Source: Acidobacteriota bacterium (GTDB lineage: Bacteria; Acidobacteriota; Blastocatellia; Pyrinomonadales; Pyrinomonadaceae). Taken from it: a DNA stretch of 64,000 bases. Shown here piece by piece: positions 26,046-34,665 of the stretch. Below the pieces are notes generated by a model. The model ran no database searches, was not told the origin of the DNA, and was given only the letters and a program-made list of their open reading frames with translations. The stretch lies in the NCBI GenBank assembly GCA_019639195.1, contig JAHBSI010000003.1, forward strand, positions 186,001 through 250,000, written 5' to 3'. Made by a program: the position numbers and the translations under genes. Numbering within the stretch: the stretch's first letter is position 1; each line of letters begins with the position of its first letter.

Positions 26046-26951
26046 TCAAGCGGACGGAGATGACAGGGCGTGTTCGAGGGCGGCTTTGAGTTCGGGGAAA
26101 TGCCATTCGAAGCCGAGTTGTTCGAGGCGTGCGGGTTCGACGCGTGCGCTTGAAAGCAGCAGTTCGTCGCCCATTTCGCCGAGAAGCATCGAGACCGCGA
26201 ATTCCGGCAGTGGAATGAATGTCGGGCGATAGAGAACTTCGCCCAGGGCGGCCGTAAACTCTTGATTTGTAACCGGGTTAGGGCTTGTGAGGTTGACGGC
26301 ACCGCGGACCTCCTCGTGCTCGAGGACAAATTCGATCGCCCGTATCTCGTCGTCGAGCGAGATCCAGCTCATCCACTGTTTTCCGTCGCCGACGACACCT
26401 CCGACGCCCAACTTGAAAGGCAGAAGCATCGTCGCGAGTGCACCGCCGTCCTTCGAAAGCACGATGCCGGTCCGAAGCAGCACGGTGCGGATGCCGGCGT
26501 CTTCGGCACGCCGGGATTCGGCTTCCCATTCGCGGCAGATCTCGGCGAGAAAATTATCGCCGGCGACGCTCGATTCGGTAAGGATCTCGTCGTCACGGTC
26601 GCCGTAAAAACCGGTCGCAGACCCCGAAATGAAAACCTTCGGGCGTTTCTTCAGACGCGAAAGGGCATCGACCACGCTTCGTGTGCCGTTGACGCGGCTG
26701 TTTCGGATCGCGGCCTTCTTTTCGTCTGTCCAGCGAAGTGCGCTCACGGATTCACCGGCGAGATGGATCACAGCGTCGAGCCCTTCAAGACGCTCCGGTT
26801 CGGCAAATCCGTCTTCGGCCGTCCACTTTGTTTGTCGATCATCTTTCGGTTCGCTGCGGCCAGCGAGCAGCAGCTCAAAACCTTTGTCGTCAAAGGACTT
26901 TGTGAGGGCTTTGCCGATGAGGCCGCTAGCGCCGGTGATCAGAATTCGCAT
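26046..26951 (-). CDS. TIGR01777 family NAD(P)-dependent epimerase/dehydratase-like protein
   Basis: The 301-residue protein begins with a Rossmann motif MRILITGASGLIGKALTKSF. It has the family blocks VIHLAGESVSALRWTDEKK and FISGSATGFYGDRDDEILTE (with the Tyr of the SDR active site), plus LLRTGIVLSKDGGALATMLL. The C-terminal DUF1731-like part includes VNLTSPNPVTNQEF. It is an extended short-chain dehydrogenase related to E. coli YfcH; the substrate of this family is not firmly known. It is the last gene of a minus-strand group, 24 bases after the cytochrome c gene. Confidence 0.9.
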   Translation of the reverse strand: MRILITGASGLIGKALTKSFDDKGFELLLAGRSEPKDDRQTKWTAEDGFAEPERLEGLDAVIHLAGESVSALRWTDEKKAAIRNSRVNGTRSVVDALSRLKKRPKVFISGSATGFYGDRDDEILTESSVAGDNFLAEICREWEAESRRAEDAGIRTVLLRTGIVLSKDGGALATMLLPFKLGVGGVVGDGKQWMSWISLDDEIRAIEFVLEHEEVRGAVNLTSPNPVTNQEFTAALGEVLYRPTFIPLPEFAVSMLLGEMGDELLLSSARVEPARLEQLGFEWHFPELKAALEHALSSPSA

Positions 26952-26975
26952 ACTCGCTATTAAAGCACATAAACG

Positions 26976-27344
26976 CTATTTTCCGCCGCGAAGTTTCGCG
27001 TAGACGAGGTCGGTGAGGAGCTGACGTTCTTTGTCCGTAAGCTGACGGTCGAAGGGCGTCATTCCGTTGCCGCCATGCGAGATCTGATTGAATATCTCGG
27101 CACGAGTATTGAATTTGTGATGTGCATCACGAAGGCTCGGGATCACGGTGCCGTTCGGGAGGACGGCGCCCTCACCTTCGCGGCCGTGACAGACGGCGCA
27201 ATTCTGGCGGAAGAGCGTCGCTTCGTAGGTCTGGTCGTTTGCGAGGACGTACGGCTTTTGTCCGGAGGCCGAGCAGCTGATCGATATCGAAAGGGAGCTT
27301 GCAGCAATGAAAGCAAGGAGAATGACCAATTTAGTTCTAAACAT
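26976..27344 (-). CDS. Exported monohaem cytochrome c
   Basis: The 122-residue protein has a hydrophobic N-terminal signal (MFRTKLVILLAFIAASSLSI). The haem-attachment motif CAVCH sits near residue 49, and the likely axial Met is in GGNGMTPFDRQL. Length and spacing fit class I c-type cytochromes, which carry electrons in the periplasm or at the membrane. A Cys right after the signal region hints at lipidation, but the lipobox is imperfect. Partner oxidase or dehydrogenase genes are not adjacent; it sits between acyl-CoA ligase and epimerase genes. Confidence 0.88.
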   Translation of the reverse strand: MFRTKLVILLAFIAASSLSISISCSASGQKPYVLANDQTYEATLFRQNCAVCHGREGEGAVLPNGTVIPSLRDAHHKFNTRAEIFNQISHGGNGMTPFDRQLTDKERQLLTDLVYAKLRGGK

Positions 27345-27397
27345 CGCTGTCTAAATTTTCCGCAATTGGCGGCAAATAGGCAATGATGACGAACGGT

Positions 27398-28987
27398 TTA
27401 TTGGATCTCTTCTTTGAGTGCGCGTTTGAAGATCTTACCGGTATTCCCGATCGGCAGTTCGTCGCGAAACTCAACAAAACGCGGGTATTTGTTCGATGCG
27501 ATACGCGAACGACACCATTCGATCAGGCCTTCTTCGGTGAGCGTTTCTCCCGTTTTCAGAACGACGAAGGCCTTTACTTCTTCACCGAGACGATCGTCAG
27601 GCACGCCTATGACGGCGACGAGCGAAACGGCCGGATGCGTGATGATAAGTTCCTCAAGTTCGCGGGGATAGACGTTGTAGCCGCCGCGAAGGATCATATC
27701 TTTCTTCCTATCGACGATCGTCAGAAAGCCTTCGTCGTCCATAGTCCCGATATCGCCTGAGTGGAACCATCCGTTGCGAAAAGCCTCGGCGGTCGCTTCG
27801 GGCCGTTTGTAGTAGCCCTTCATCACATTCGCACCGCGTATGAGGATCTCGCCGCGGGTTCCGCGAGGCACTTCGTTGTCGTCATCATCGGCACAGATCA
27901 CATCAACGCCGAAGATCGACTGTCCGACCGTTCCGGGTTTTGAAGGCCGCTGCATTTGATTAAAAGTCGCGAGCGGTGACGTTTCCGAAAGGCCGTAGCC
28001 CTCGAGCACGCGAACCTTGAAACGCTTCTCGAACGCCTTCATAACATCGACAGGCATCGGCGCACCGCCCGATTTTGCGGCACTCATATTCTCCGCGATC
28101 GAAGATGTGTCGTAATCATTCTGCTCTGCAAAGGTGAGCAATGCCCAATACATCGTCGGCACACCGACCCAATAATTGACCTTCTCGGCGGCCATTGTGT
28201 CGAGCGTCATCTTTGGCTCGAATCGCGGCAGCAGAACGATGCGATTGCCGGCGTAAATGCCGGTATTCATCTGCACGGTCTGTCCTGTCGTATGAAAAAG
28301 CGGAAGCGTGATGAGCATCGTCCGCTGGCCTTCAGCTTGCGGCTCGGGTGCCGAACGCATTATCTCGTGCGTAGCGACGACGTTGGTGAAGATGTTCAGG
28401 TGCGTAAGTTCTGCGCCCTTTGGCTGGCCGGTCGTGCCGGATGTGTAAAGGATCGCGCAAGTATCATTCGGCTCGGTCGGGCGAGTGTCGAATTCAGGGC
28501 TTTCGCCGCCGACGAATTTGCTGAACATTGTGATGCCTTCGATCGAAGGCGCGTCAGCCTGCGGGTTTTCGAGTGCGATCAGATGTTTGCACGAATCGAC
28601 GCGGTCGAACGCTTCTTTTGTCCGATCGAGCATCGGCAGCTCTTCCGTTCCTTGAAATGCAAAGACCGCCTTTGCTTCGCTGTCCTTGAGGTGATATTCG
28701 AGCTCATTCGCCTTAAATAGTACGCAAAGCGGGACGACTGCGGCACCGGTCTTGATTATCCCGAAATAAATGATCGGGAAATACGGGAGATTCGGGCACA
28801 TCAGGGCGATATTGTCGCCTCGGCCGAAGCCAAGCTTTACGAGCGCGTTTGCGACGCGATTCGACGCCTGGTCGAGCTCTTGATAGGTCATCCGACGGCC
28901 TGCGCCGACGATCGCCTCATTGTCGGGCGTAAGGCGTGCGTTCTGCGTCAAGATCGACGCGAGGTTGAGTGTGGTTGCTGAGACCAT
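27398..28987 (-). CDS. AMP-binding acyl-CoA synthetase (long-chain fatty acid-CoA ligase type)
   Basis: The 529-residue protein is a full-length ANL-family ligase. It has the P-loop ILYTSGTTGQPKGAE, the VLEGYGLSETSP adenylate motif, HSGDIGTMDDEGFLTIVDRK and the C-terminal hinge and Lys region (GNTGKIFKRALKEE). These enzymes activate a carboxylic acid with ATP to an acyl-AMP and then an acyl-CoA. Sequence is closest in style to fatty acyl-CoA ligases (FadD), but chain length cannot be read off. It starts 13 bases after nadB ends, so the two are cotranscribed; no beta-oxidation genes are nearby. Confidence 0.88.
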   Translation of the reverse strand: MVSATTLNLASILTQNARLTPDNEAIVGAGRRMTYQELDQASNRVANALVKLGFGRGDNIALMCPNLPYFPIIYFGIIKTGAAVVPLCVLFKANELEYHLKDSEAKAVFAFQGTEELPMLDRTKEAFDRVDSCKHLIALENPQADAPSIEGITMFSKFVGGESPEFDTRPTEPNDTCAILYTSGTTGQPKGAELTHLNIFTNVVATHEIMRSAPEPQAEGQRTMLITLPLFHTTGQTVQMNTGIYAGNRIVLLPRFEPKMTLDTMAAEKVNYWVGVPTMYWALLTFAEQNDYDTSSIAENMSAAKSGGAPMPVDVMKAFEKRFKVRVLEGYGLSETSPLATFNQMQRPSKPGTVGQSIFGVDVICADDDDNEVPRGTRGEILIRGANVMKGYYKRPEATAEAFRNGWFHSGDIGTMDDEGFLTIVDRKKDMILRGGYNVYPRELEELIITHPAVSLVAVIGVPDDRLGEEVKAFVVLKTGETLTEEGLIEWCRSRIASNKYPRFVEFRDELPIGNTGKIFKRALKEEIQ

Positions 28988-29000
28988 AGAATTTTCTTAC

Positions 29001-30563
29001 TTACTCCGCATCGACGGATTCTGTCGCGATCGGCTCCCCGATCTGCTGTATCGAATGCACTCGAAATTCGTCCCTCGGTTCCGCAAAATCGGTGCGAAAA
29101 TGGCCGCCGCGAGATTCTTCACGCCATAATGCAGCCGTTGCCACAAGCTTTGCAAGCGTAACGAAATTTCGCGACGCGGAGCCGAGGCCGGAGGCGAGGA
29201 TCTGATCGAATTCCGCAAGGCCGCGTTCGAGCGATTCGCGGTCACGAAGGATGCCGACGCGTTCCCACATCGTACGTTTCACACGCTTTCTGACCGCGGT
29301 CGGAACGACACCGTTATTGTCCGCTGCATCCGCCTTTTCTGACCTTAGCTTGATCGCCGCAGGGTCGATATCATGCGAATCCTGAAACGCCGCTTCGCCG
29401 GCCCTTGCACCAAATACGAGGCCTTCGAGCAGGGAATTCGACGCCAAACGATTCGCTCCGTGAACGCCTGTGCATGTCACTTCACCCGCGGCATAAAGCC
29501 CGGGAAGCGAGCTGCGTCCCCAAAGGTCCGTGCGGATGCCGCCCATAAAATAATGCGATGCGGGCGAGACCGGCAACAGGTCTTTCGTGATATCGAGGCC
29601 GTAGGCGAGGCACGTTTCGTAGATCCTCGGGAAGCGATGTTTTAGGAACGCGGCATCAAGTGCCGTCATATCGAGAAATGCCGTTCGGGTCCCGGTCTTT
29701 CGCATTTCGAGAATGATCGACCGAGCAACAATGTCACGCGGTGCAAGCTCCGCACGCTCGTCATACGCGGGCATAAAACGCTCGCCATATTTGTTGCGAA
29801 GAATGCCGCCTTCGCCGCGCATCGCTTCCGAGAGCAAAAATCTCGGGGCGTTCTCAAGGCTGAGTGCGGTCGGGTGAAATTGTACGAACTCGATATCGGC
29901 GATCTTCGCACCTGCAAGATACGCCATCGATATTCCGTCGCCCGTGGCAACACTCGGATTCGTCGTATGCAGATAAAGCTGGCCAGCTCCGCCCGTACAT
30001 GCAATTACCGCCCGGCCAACGATCTCACGCGGTGCCCGCAGTATCGGATCGAGAAAACGCACACCGACACAGCGACCGTCCGAGACGATGAAGCTTTCGG
30101 TCGTCGCAAAGGCGGTCAGATTTATCAGCGGTTCGGCGCCGGCGCGTGCAATGAGCGAGCGGACGAATTCGGCGCCGGTCGAATCACCGTGTGCGTGGAG
30201 TATTCGCCGGCGAGAGTGTGCGGCCTCCTGCGTGAAGATAAGCTTGCCGCCCTCGCGGTCGAATTCCGTGCCCCAGTCGATAAGCTCCTTGACGTAGCGT
30301 GTGCCTTCGGTGACGAGCGTTTCGACCGCAGAGACATCACAAAGCCCGGCACCGGCGACAAGCGTGTCGTCTTCGTGAAGCTCTGCGTTATCGTCTTCGG
30401 CGAGGACGACGGCGACGCCGCCCTGAGCGTATTCTGTGTTGGATTCGCTGGCTTTGTCTTTTGTGAGGACGGTGACGCGGGCACCTTTTTCCGCTAATGC
30501 GATCGCTGCACGCAATCCCGCAACCCCGCTGCCAATGACGATAAAGTCAGTTTGGAGAGACAT
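29001..30563 (-). CDS. nadB: L-aspartate oxidase
   Basis: The 520-residue flavoprotein opens with the FAD-binding motif FIVIGSGVAGLRAAIALAEK. It carries the succinate-dehydrogenase-type catalytic blocks HSRRRILHAHGDSTGAEF, EFVQFHPTAL and SHYFMGGIRTDLWGRSSLPG. NadB oxidises aspartate to iminoaspartate for de novo NAD synthesis; its partners NadA and NadC are not in the window. The ATG at 30563 (MSLQTDFIVIG) fits the family start; a longer frame to 30593 adds nothing recognisable. The C-terminal helical domain is complete. Confidence 0.95.
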   Translation of the reverse strand: MSLQTDFIVIGSGVAGLRAAIALAEKGARVTVLTKDKASESNTEYAQGGVAVVLAEDDNAELHEDDTLVAGAGLCDVSAVETLVTEGTRYVKELIDWGTEFDREGGKLIFTQEAAHSRRRILHAHGDSTGAEFVRSLIARAGAEPLINLTAFATTESFIVSDGRCVGVRFLDPILRAPREIVGRAVIACTGGAGQLYLHTTNPSVATGDGISMAYLAGAKIADIEFVQFHPTALSLENAPRFLLSEAMRGEGGILRNKYGERFMPAYDERAELAPRDIVARSIILEMRKTGTRTAFLDMTALDAAFLKHRFPRIYETCLAYGLDITKDLLPVSPASHYFMGGIRTDLWGRSSLPGLYAAGEVTCTGVHGANRLASNSLLEGLVFGARAGEAAFQDSHDIDPAAIKLRSEKADAADNNGVVPTAVRKRVKRTMWERVGILRDRESLERGLAEFDQILASGLGSASRNFVTLAKLVATAALWREESRGGHFRTDFAEPRDEFRVHSIQQIGEPIATESVDAE

Positions 30564-30631
30564 CAACCGAAATTCTATCAAAAGCCGGGCCAATTCGCCT
30601 TTTTGGCGGGCGGGACGCGGCGAAATTGAAA

Positions 30632-30670
30632 AGCACTCTGAAAGCAGCGTTGCCGCCCGTTCAGAGTGCT
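30632..30670 (-). terminator. Terminator of the BON/LysM unit
   Basis: A perfect 11-base stem AGCACTCTGAA / TTCAGAGTGCT (30632-30642 and 30660-30670) is followed on the minus strand by TTTTC. It lies 24 bases after the LysM gene stop. Confidence 0.75.
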
Positions 30671-30693
30671 CTTACGCCGATCAATAAAATTCT

Positions 30694-31068
30694 CTAGACG
30701 GGAATTTTAAGGACCTGGCCCGGATAGATCTTGTCCGGGTCGTTAAGGATGTCGCGGTTTGCGTCCCAGATGGACTTCCACGCGATGCCGTAATGTTTGC
30801 CGATCTTCGACAGGCTGTCACCGGATTCGACCGTGTAGGTCGTGCCCGAACCGCCGGCCTGGCCGACGCTGATGTTCAGGATCAGATCGTTCGAGCGGAA
30901 TTCCGGATCGAGACGTTCGTATTCATCCCAAAGCTGCGTTTTTGCCTCTTCGCTGGGGGCGACGCCCGTAACGACGAGAGTTCCATTGTCGCCTTCGGTA
31001 AGCTCGTAGCTCGTGCCGTTCTGGTTGGCAAGTTCAAGCAGCGACTGATATTTCTCTTGTGCTGACAT
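30694..31068 (-). CDS. Small BON-LysM domain protein
   Basis: The 124-residue protein has no signal peptide. The N-terminal half (about 1-70) resembles a BON-type fold, and the C-terminal LysM domain spans about 76-124 (TYTVESGDSLSKIGKHYGIA ... YPGQVLKIPV). The architecture resembles the E. coli potassium-binding protein YgaU/Kbp, a cytosolic BON-LysM protein. LysM usually binds peptidoglycan, so location is ambiguous. It lies 18 bases after the BON lipoprotein gene and shares its terminator. Confidence 0.8.
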   Translation of the reverse strand: MSAQEKYQSLLELANQNGTSYELTEGDNGTLVVTGVAPSEEAKTQLWDEYERLDPEFRSNDLILNISVGQAGGSGTTYTVESGDSLSKIGKHYGIAWKSIWDANRDILNDPDKIYPGQVLKIPV

Positions 31069-31086
31069 AATTCTTTATCCTCCTGC

Positions 31087-31569
31087 TTATTTGCCCTTCT
31101 TGAGTTGGTTGTCGATACCCGTGATGCCAGCCTGCTGAACTGTCTGGATGCAGGTCGTGAACTTCGCAGCGGGAACTTCACCGGTAACCGTTACCTTGCC
31201 GTTCTCGACGGCAACATTTGCACCTGTACAGCCGGCGGTCTTGAGAGCGTCATTGAGCTTTGCGGTAAGGGCCGGATCTGGTGCTGAAGGTGTAGCGACC
31301 GGAAGAGGCTTCGTCGTAAGGTTGTTCGTTACGCTTTTGATGCCTTCAACAGCTTTTGCTGAGGCTTCCGCTTTATTCTTAACTGTGATATCTCCAACTT
31401 CGCCCGTGAGCGTTGCAACGCCGTCTTTGACAGCGACGGTCACGCCCGTGACCTTATCTGCTGCGAGTTTGTCGTTGACCGCCTTTGTTAGGTCGGCGTC
31501 GGATTTTCCGCAGGCACTCAGGAAAAGAGCGATAGCGAGTGTGAAAACTGTTAGAACTTTTATCTTCAT
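31087..31569 (-). CDS. Lipoprotein with two BON domains
   Basis: The 160-residue protein has a lipoprotein signal with the lipobox LSAC (mature N-terminus CGKSDADL). Two BON-type repeats follow: DLTKAVNDKLAADKVTGVTV with DGVATLTGEVGD, and ALTAKLNDALKTAGCTGANV with NGKVTVTGEVPA. BON domains bind phospholipid surfaces in proteins such as OsmY and DolP. The ATG at 31569 is chosen because GGAGGA lies five bases before it. It is the first gene of a two-gene unit with the BON-LysM gene. Confidence 0.85.
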   Translation of the reverse strand: MKIKVLTVFTLAIALFLSACGKSDADLTKAVNDKLAADKVTGVTVAVKDGVATLTGEVGDITVKNKAEASAKAVEGIKSVTNNLTTKPLPVATPSAPDPALTAKLNDALKTAGCTGANVAVENGKVTVTGEVPAAKFTTCIQTVQQAGITGIDNQLKKGK

Positions 31570-31777
31570 TTTTCCTCCAAATGAGTTATTAAATACAACA
31601 CGCAAAAGTGTTTTAGCCTTCCCAAAGGGGAAAGACCGTCTTCTGCAGTACCGACAGAAGTCATTGCTTTGGTGCCTTACGGCAACCGCGAGCTTTCGAT
31701 CATCCTGTACCTAGAATTGTGGGCAAAATCTCTTCGATTGGCAAGTACTATTTTAGAACCCTTTATTTTTCGCACCT

Positions 31778-32293
31778 TTAGTCAAAGAATTCATCGCGGA
31801 TCTGGCGTGCGACATCGAAGGATGTCAGCTCAGGCCGCACGATGAAATGCCACTCGGCGAGGCAGTACGTCTTTTGCCGCTCTACAAAAAGCTTTTCTGT
31901 TGACGCTCGATCACGTGCGAGCGGCCGGGACTTTCGTGAAAACGAAATATTCAGCCAGCAATGCTCAAAGGTCGCTTCGAGCCAAAGGGCAGTGTATCCG
32001 TGTTCACGAAGCAGCTCGCGATTCCTCTCGATCGTCCAGGTGCCGCCGCCCAGCGAGAGTATCGGTGCCGGTTCGTTGGCAAGCAAATGCTCCAAAGCGC
32101 CAGTTTCGATCACGCGATAAGCAGGCTCACCATCGGCGTCAAGAATGCTCGCGATCTGGCGTCCTTCACGGCTTTCAATATACGTATCCAGGTCAACTCG
32201 CCGCTCACCGCACAGACCGGCAAGATGCCGGGCGACGCTCGACTTCCCAACACCCATAAACCCCGTCAGGGCAATGCGTTTTTGACCGTTCAT
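31778..32293 (-). CDS. aroK: Shikimate kinase
   Basis: The 171-residue protein matches shikimate kinase in size. It has the P-loop ALTGFMGVGKSSVAR, the shikimate-binding region DLDTYIESREGRQI (Asp of the DxD motif) and the LSLGGGTWTIERNRE motif. The lid RKSRPLARDR supplies Arg residues. It phosphorylates shikimate at O3, the step before EPSP synthase. The gene starts 16 bases after aroA ends, forming a two-gene aromatic unit; the fused aroD-aroE gene is elsewhere in the window. Confidence 0.92.
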   Translation of the reverse strand: MNGQKRIALTGFMGVGKSSVARHLAGLCGERRVDLDTYIESREGRQIASILDADGEPAYRVIETGALEHLLANEPAPILSLGGGTWTIERNRELLREHGYTALWLEATFEHCWLNISFSRKSRPLARDRASTEKLFVERQKTYCLAEWHFIVRPELTSFDVARQIRDEFFD

Positions 32294-32309
32294 CTTATTT
32301 GCTGACGAA

Positions 32310-33596
32310 CTAGCTTACGATACTATCCAGCGCATCAAAAAAGGCGGGAAAAGAAATTTCGCACGCCTCGTGGCCGTTTATGGTCGTCTCTCCCTCGGAA
32401 AAGAGCCCGGCGACCGCGAATGCCATCGCAATGCGATGATCGCCAAAGCTTTCGATCTCGGCTCCTTTCGGGCGGCCGGGATAAACGCGAAATCCATCGT
32501 CGAACTCATCAACGCTTATGCTCATTTCCCGAAGATTCCTGACGATGGCGGCGATCCGGTCGGTTTCCTTTACGCGAAGCTCCTCTGCGTTGCGAATCTC
32601 GATGCCGTGCGGCAGTTGAGTGCCGAAGACCGCAAGGATCGGTATCTCGTCGATGATGTTCGGGATAAGCGGGCCGGAAAGAAGAGTGAGTTCCTGCCGC
32701 CCAATACCGCCTTCGATAACGAGGTCGCCGATGGGTTCGCCGGAAGCTTCACGTTCATTTTCAACCTTCACCTTCACACCGCAACGCTTAAGGACCTCGA
32801 GTATGCCGATCCTCGTCGGATTCAGGCCCACATTCGGCAGTCGGAGGTCTGAGCCTTCAAGACACGCTGCAGCGACCAGCAGGAAAGCGGCCGACGAAAT
32901 GTCCGCGGGCACGGAAATGTCGCGGGCGGTAAGCTCCGATTCACCGCTAACGGTGATGTGCCGCGCGTTGTCGCGAATTTCGATGGAAATGTCGGCTCCG
33001 AGCCAGTCGAACATTCGCTCGGTGTGGTCGCGTGTCTGAACAGGTTCGACGACGGTGGTCTTACCGCCTGCGTAAAGCCCGGCGAGCAAAAGGCAGGATT
33101 TTACCTGAGCGGACGCGACCTCAAGGGACACCTCAGAGGCGTTTAGAGGCCTTCCGAGCACCTTTACAGGAAGTTTGCCGTCCGTAGCCTCGATTTCGGC
33201 CCCAAGAGCCTTGAGCGGCCTTATAACGCGATTCATCGGGCGTTTAGAAAGGGATTCGTCGCCTATTAGCGTCGTATCGAATCTTTGCCCTGCCAAAAGG
33301 CCCGAGATAAGCCTCGCCGTAGTGCCGCTATTACCGCAATCGAGCGGTTCCCCGGACGCCCTGAGGCCGTACTTTCCTGCTCCATTGATCTCGACCGTTG
33401 TTCCCATTCGGGCTGCCTTGACCCCGAGCTGCTGCATACACGCGAGCGTCGAAAGGCAGTCTTCCGCGGTAAGGAAGTTTGTGATCCGGCTCGGGCCGTC
33501 CGCGATCGATGCGAGCATCGCCGCCCGATGTGAGATGGACTTGTCGCCGGGCAGAACGAGAGTGCCGCGAAGTGAATTTGCTGGGTTTATCTTCAT
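32310..33596 (-). CDS. aroA: 5-enolpyruvylshikimate-3-phosphate synthase
   Basis: The 428-residue protein has the EPSPS motifs LPGDKSISHRAAMLASIADG near the N-terminus and DCGNSGTTARLISGLLAGQ. The GDESLSKRPM segment and the RVKETDRI motif near the C-terminus are also present. It joins shikimate 3-phosphate and phosphoenolpyruvate in the cytosol. The ATG at 33596 (MKINPANSLRGTL) gives the standard length; an upstream frame to 33644 is unlikely. It is followed by aroK on the same strand, and diverges from the RsbW-like gene. Confidence 0.95.
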   Translation of the reverse strand: MKINPANSLRGTLVLPGDKSISHRAAMLASIADGPSRITNFLTAEDCLSTLACMQQLGVKAARMGTTVEINGAGKYGLRASGEPLDCGNSGTTARLISGLLAGQRFDTTLIGDESLSKRPMNRVIRPLKALGAEIEATDGKLPVKVLGRPLNASEVSLEVASAQVKSCLLLAGLYAGGKTTVVEPVQTRDHTERMFDWLGADISIEIRDNARHITVSGESELTARDISVPADISSAAFLLVAAACLEGSDLRLPNVGLNPTRIGILEVLKRCGVKVKVENEREASGEPIGDLVIEGGIGRQELTLLSGPLIPNIIDEIPILAVFGTQLPHGIEIRNAEELRVKETDRIAAIVRNLREMSISVDEFDDGFRVYPGRPKGAEIESFGDHRIAMAFAVAGLFSEGETTINGHEACEISFPAFFDALDSIVS

Positions 33597-33625
33597 CAAA
33601 TGTTCAGTTTCTATCGCTTTGTGTC

Positions 33626-33654
33626 TTGACACAAACCTTAGCAAATCGCTAACT
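33626..33654 (+). promoter_or_regulatory. Possible sigma-70 promoter of the RsbW-like gene
   Basis: A perfect TTGACA at 33626-33631 is followed 17 bases later by a poor -10 match (CTAACT at 33649-33654). It lies just upstream of the GTG start at 33677, in the divergent region with aroA. Confidence 0.35.
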
Positions 33655-33676
33655 TACTCTAAAACCTGTCGTTTTT

Positions 33677-34084
33677 GTGAACACGCAAGAAATAAAATTG
33701 CCAAGCCGGATCGAGTCGGTCGATGCGGCAGCGGAAGCAGCCGACGAATTCGCGAAAAAGTGCGGATGCGGCGAAGAATGCGTCTATGCCCTTGATCTTG
33801 CGGTCCGCGAATCTGTCGCTAACGCGGTCAAGCATGGCAATAAATTCGACGAAAGCAAGAATATCGAGGTCAGTTTTTCAGCGTCCGGTGACGTGATCGA
33901 GATAATGGTTCGCGACTTTGGTACCGGTTTCTCGGTTGCGGACGTCCCGGATCCGACCGATCCGGAGAATCTTTTGAAATCGAACGGACGCGGGATCCTC
34001 TTTATGAACTCGTTCATGGACGAGGTCAAATGGGAGAATCCGCCGGGCGGCGGCCTGCAGGTCAAAATGCGCAAAAAGCTCTGA
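33677..34084 (+). CDS. RsbW-type anti-sigma regulatory kinase (HATPase)
   Basis: The 135-residue protein is a single HATPase domain of the RsbW/SpoIIAB type. It has the N box RESVANAVKHGN (residues about 50-61), the G1 box VRDFGTGFSVADVP and the G2-like SNGRGILFMNSFMDEVKW. Such kinases phosphorylate a STAS antagonist and bind a sigma factor in partner switching. The start is a GTG without a clear ribosome-binding site. The STAS gene follows 71 bases downstream from its own promoter; a PP2C phosphatase is not in the window. Confidence 0.88.
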   Translation: MNTQEIKLPSRIESVDAAAEAADEFAKKCGCGEECVYALDLAVRESVANAVKHGNKFDESKNIEVSFSASGDVIEIMVRDFGTGFSVADVPDPTDPENLLKSNGRGILFMNSFMDEVKWENPPGGGLQVKMRKKL

Positions 34085-34090
34085 ACCAGC

Positions 34091-34120
34091 TTGGCAGAAA
34101 TGCGAAAAGTGTTCTAAAAT
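34091..34120 (+). promoter_or_regulatory. Sigma-70 promoter of the STAS gene
   Basis: TTGGCA (34091-34096) and TAAAAT (34115-34120) are separated by 18 bases, each one mismatch from consensus. GAGGAG precedes the ATG at 34156. Confidence 0.6.
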
Positions 34121-34155
34121 CTGCATTTCGCATCTAAATTTTTGAGGAGATAATA

Positions 34156-34503
34156 ATGTCGGATATCACAATCACTGAACGGCAGGCGGGCGATGTAACG
34201 ATCCTCGATCTTGACGGAAAGGTCACGATCGGCGAGGGCAGCGTTGCCCTTCGGACGGCAATTCGCCGTGTTCTCGGCGAAGGAAAGAACAGGATCCTTT
34301 TGAACCTTGGCGGCGTTGGCTATATTGATTCGAGCGGTATCGGCGAACTTGTTTCGAGCTTTACTGCGGTCAATAAAGAGGGCGGAACGCTCAAGCTCCT
34401 GAACCTGACACAGAAGATCCAGGACCTGCTCGCGATCACGAAACTGCTTACCGTTTTTGACGTTTACGAAGACGAGGCGGCGGCGCTTGCCAGCTATAAC
34501 TAA
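34156..34503 (+). CDS. STAS-domain anti-sigma factor antagonist (RsbV type)
   Basis: The 115-residue protein is one STAS domain. The conserved phosphorylation site is in [17 protein letters not shown], where the Ser after Asp-Ser aligns with the RsbV/SpoIIAA phosphoserine. It starts after a good ribosome-binding site (GAGGAG seven bases upstream). With the preceding HATPase it forms a partner-switching pair. The target sigma factor is not identifiable here. A strong terminator follows, so the pair is separate from the next gene. Confidence 0.9.
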   Translation: MSDITITERQAGDVTILDLDGKVTIGEGSVALRTAIRRVLGEGKNRILLNLGGVGYIDSSGIGELVSSFTAVNKEGGTLKLLNLTQKIQDLLAITKLLTVFDVYEDEAAALASYN

Positions 34504-34549
34504 GAGCATCGCTCGTTTTGCGAGGGAAGCTTGAAATTAAGATCAAAGG

Positions 34550-34602
34550 AAGAGTTCGTTCGGGCTGGATCAGACCAGCCGTGCAACGAACTCTTGTTTT
34601 TT
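34550..34602 (+). terminator. Rho-independent terminator after the STAS gene
   Basis: AAGAGTTCGTT (34550-34560) pairs with AACGAACTCTT (34585-34595), with an inner GGCTGG/CCAGCC stem, followed by GTTTTTT. The stem has two stacked helices and a clear T-run. Confidence 0.85.
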
Positions 34603-34665
34603 GCAATTTGCGGTCAGACGCGAAACTCAAGCATCTTTTGCCGGCGGCCATTCATCTCTTTCTCA

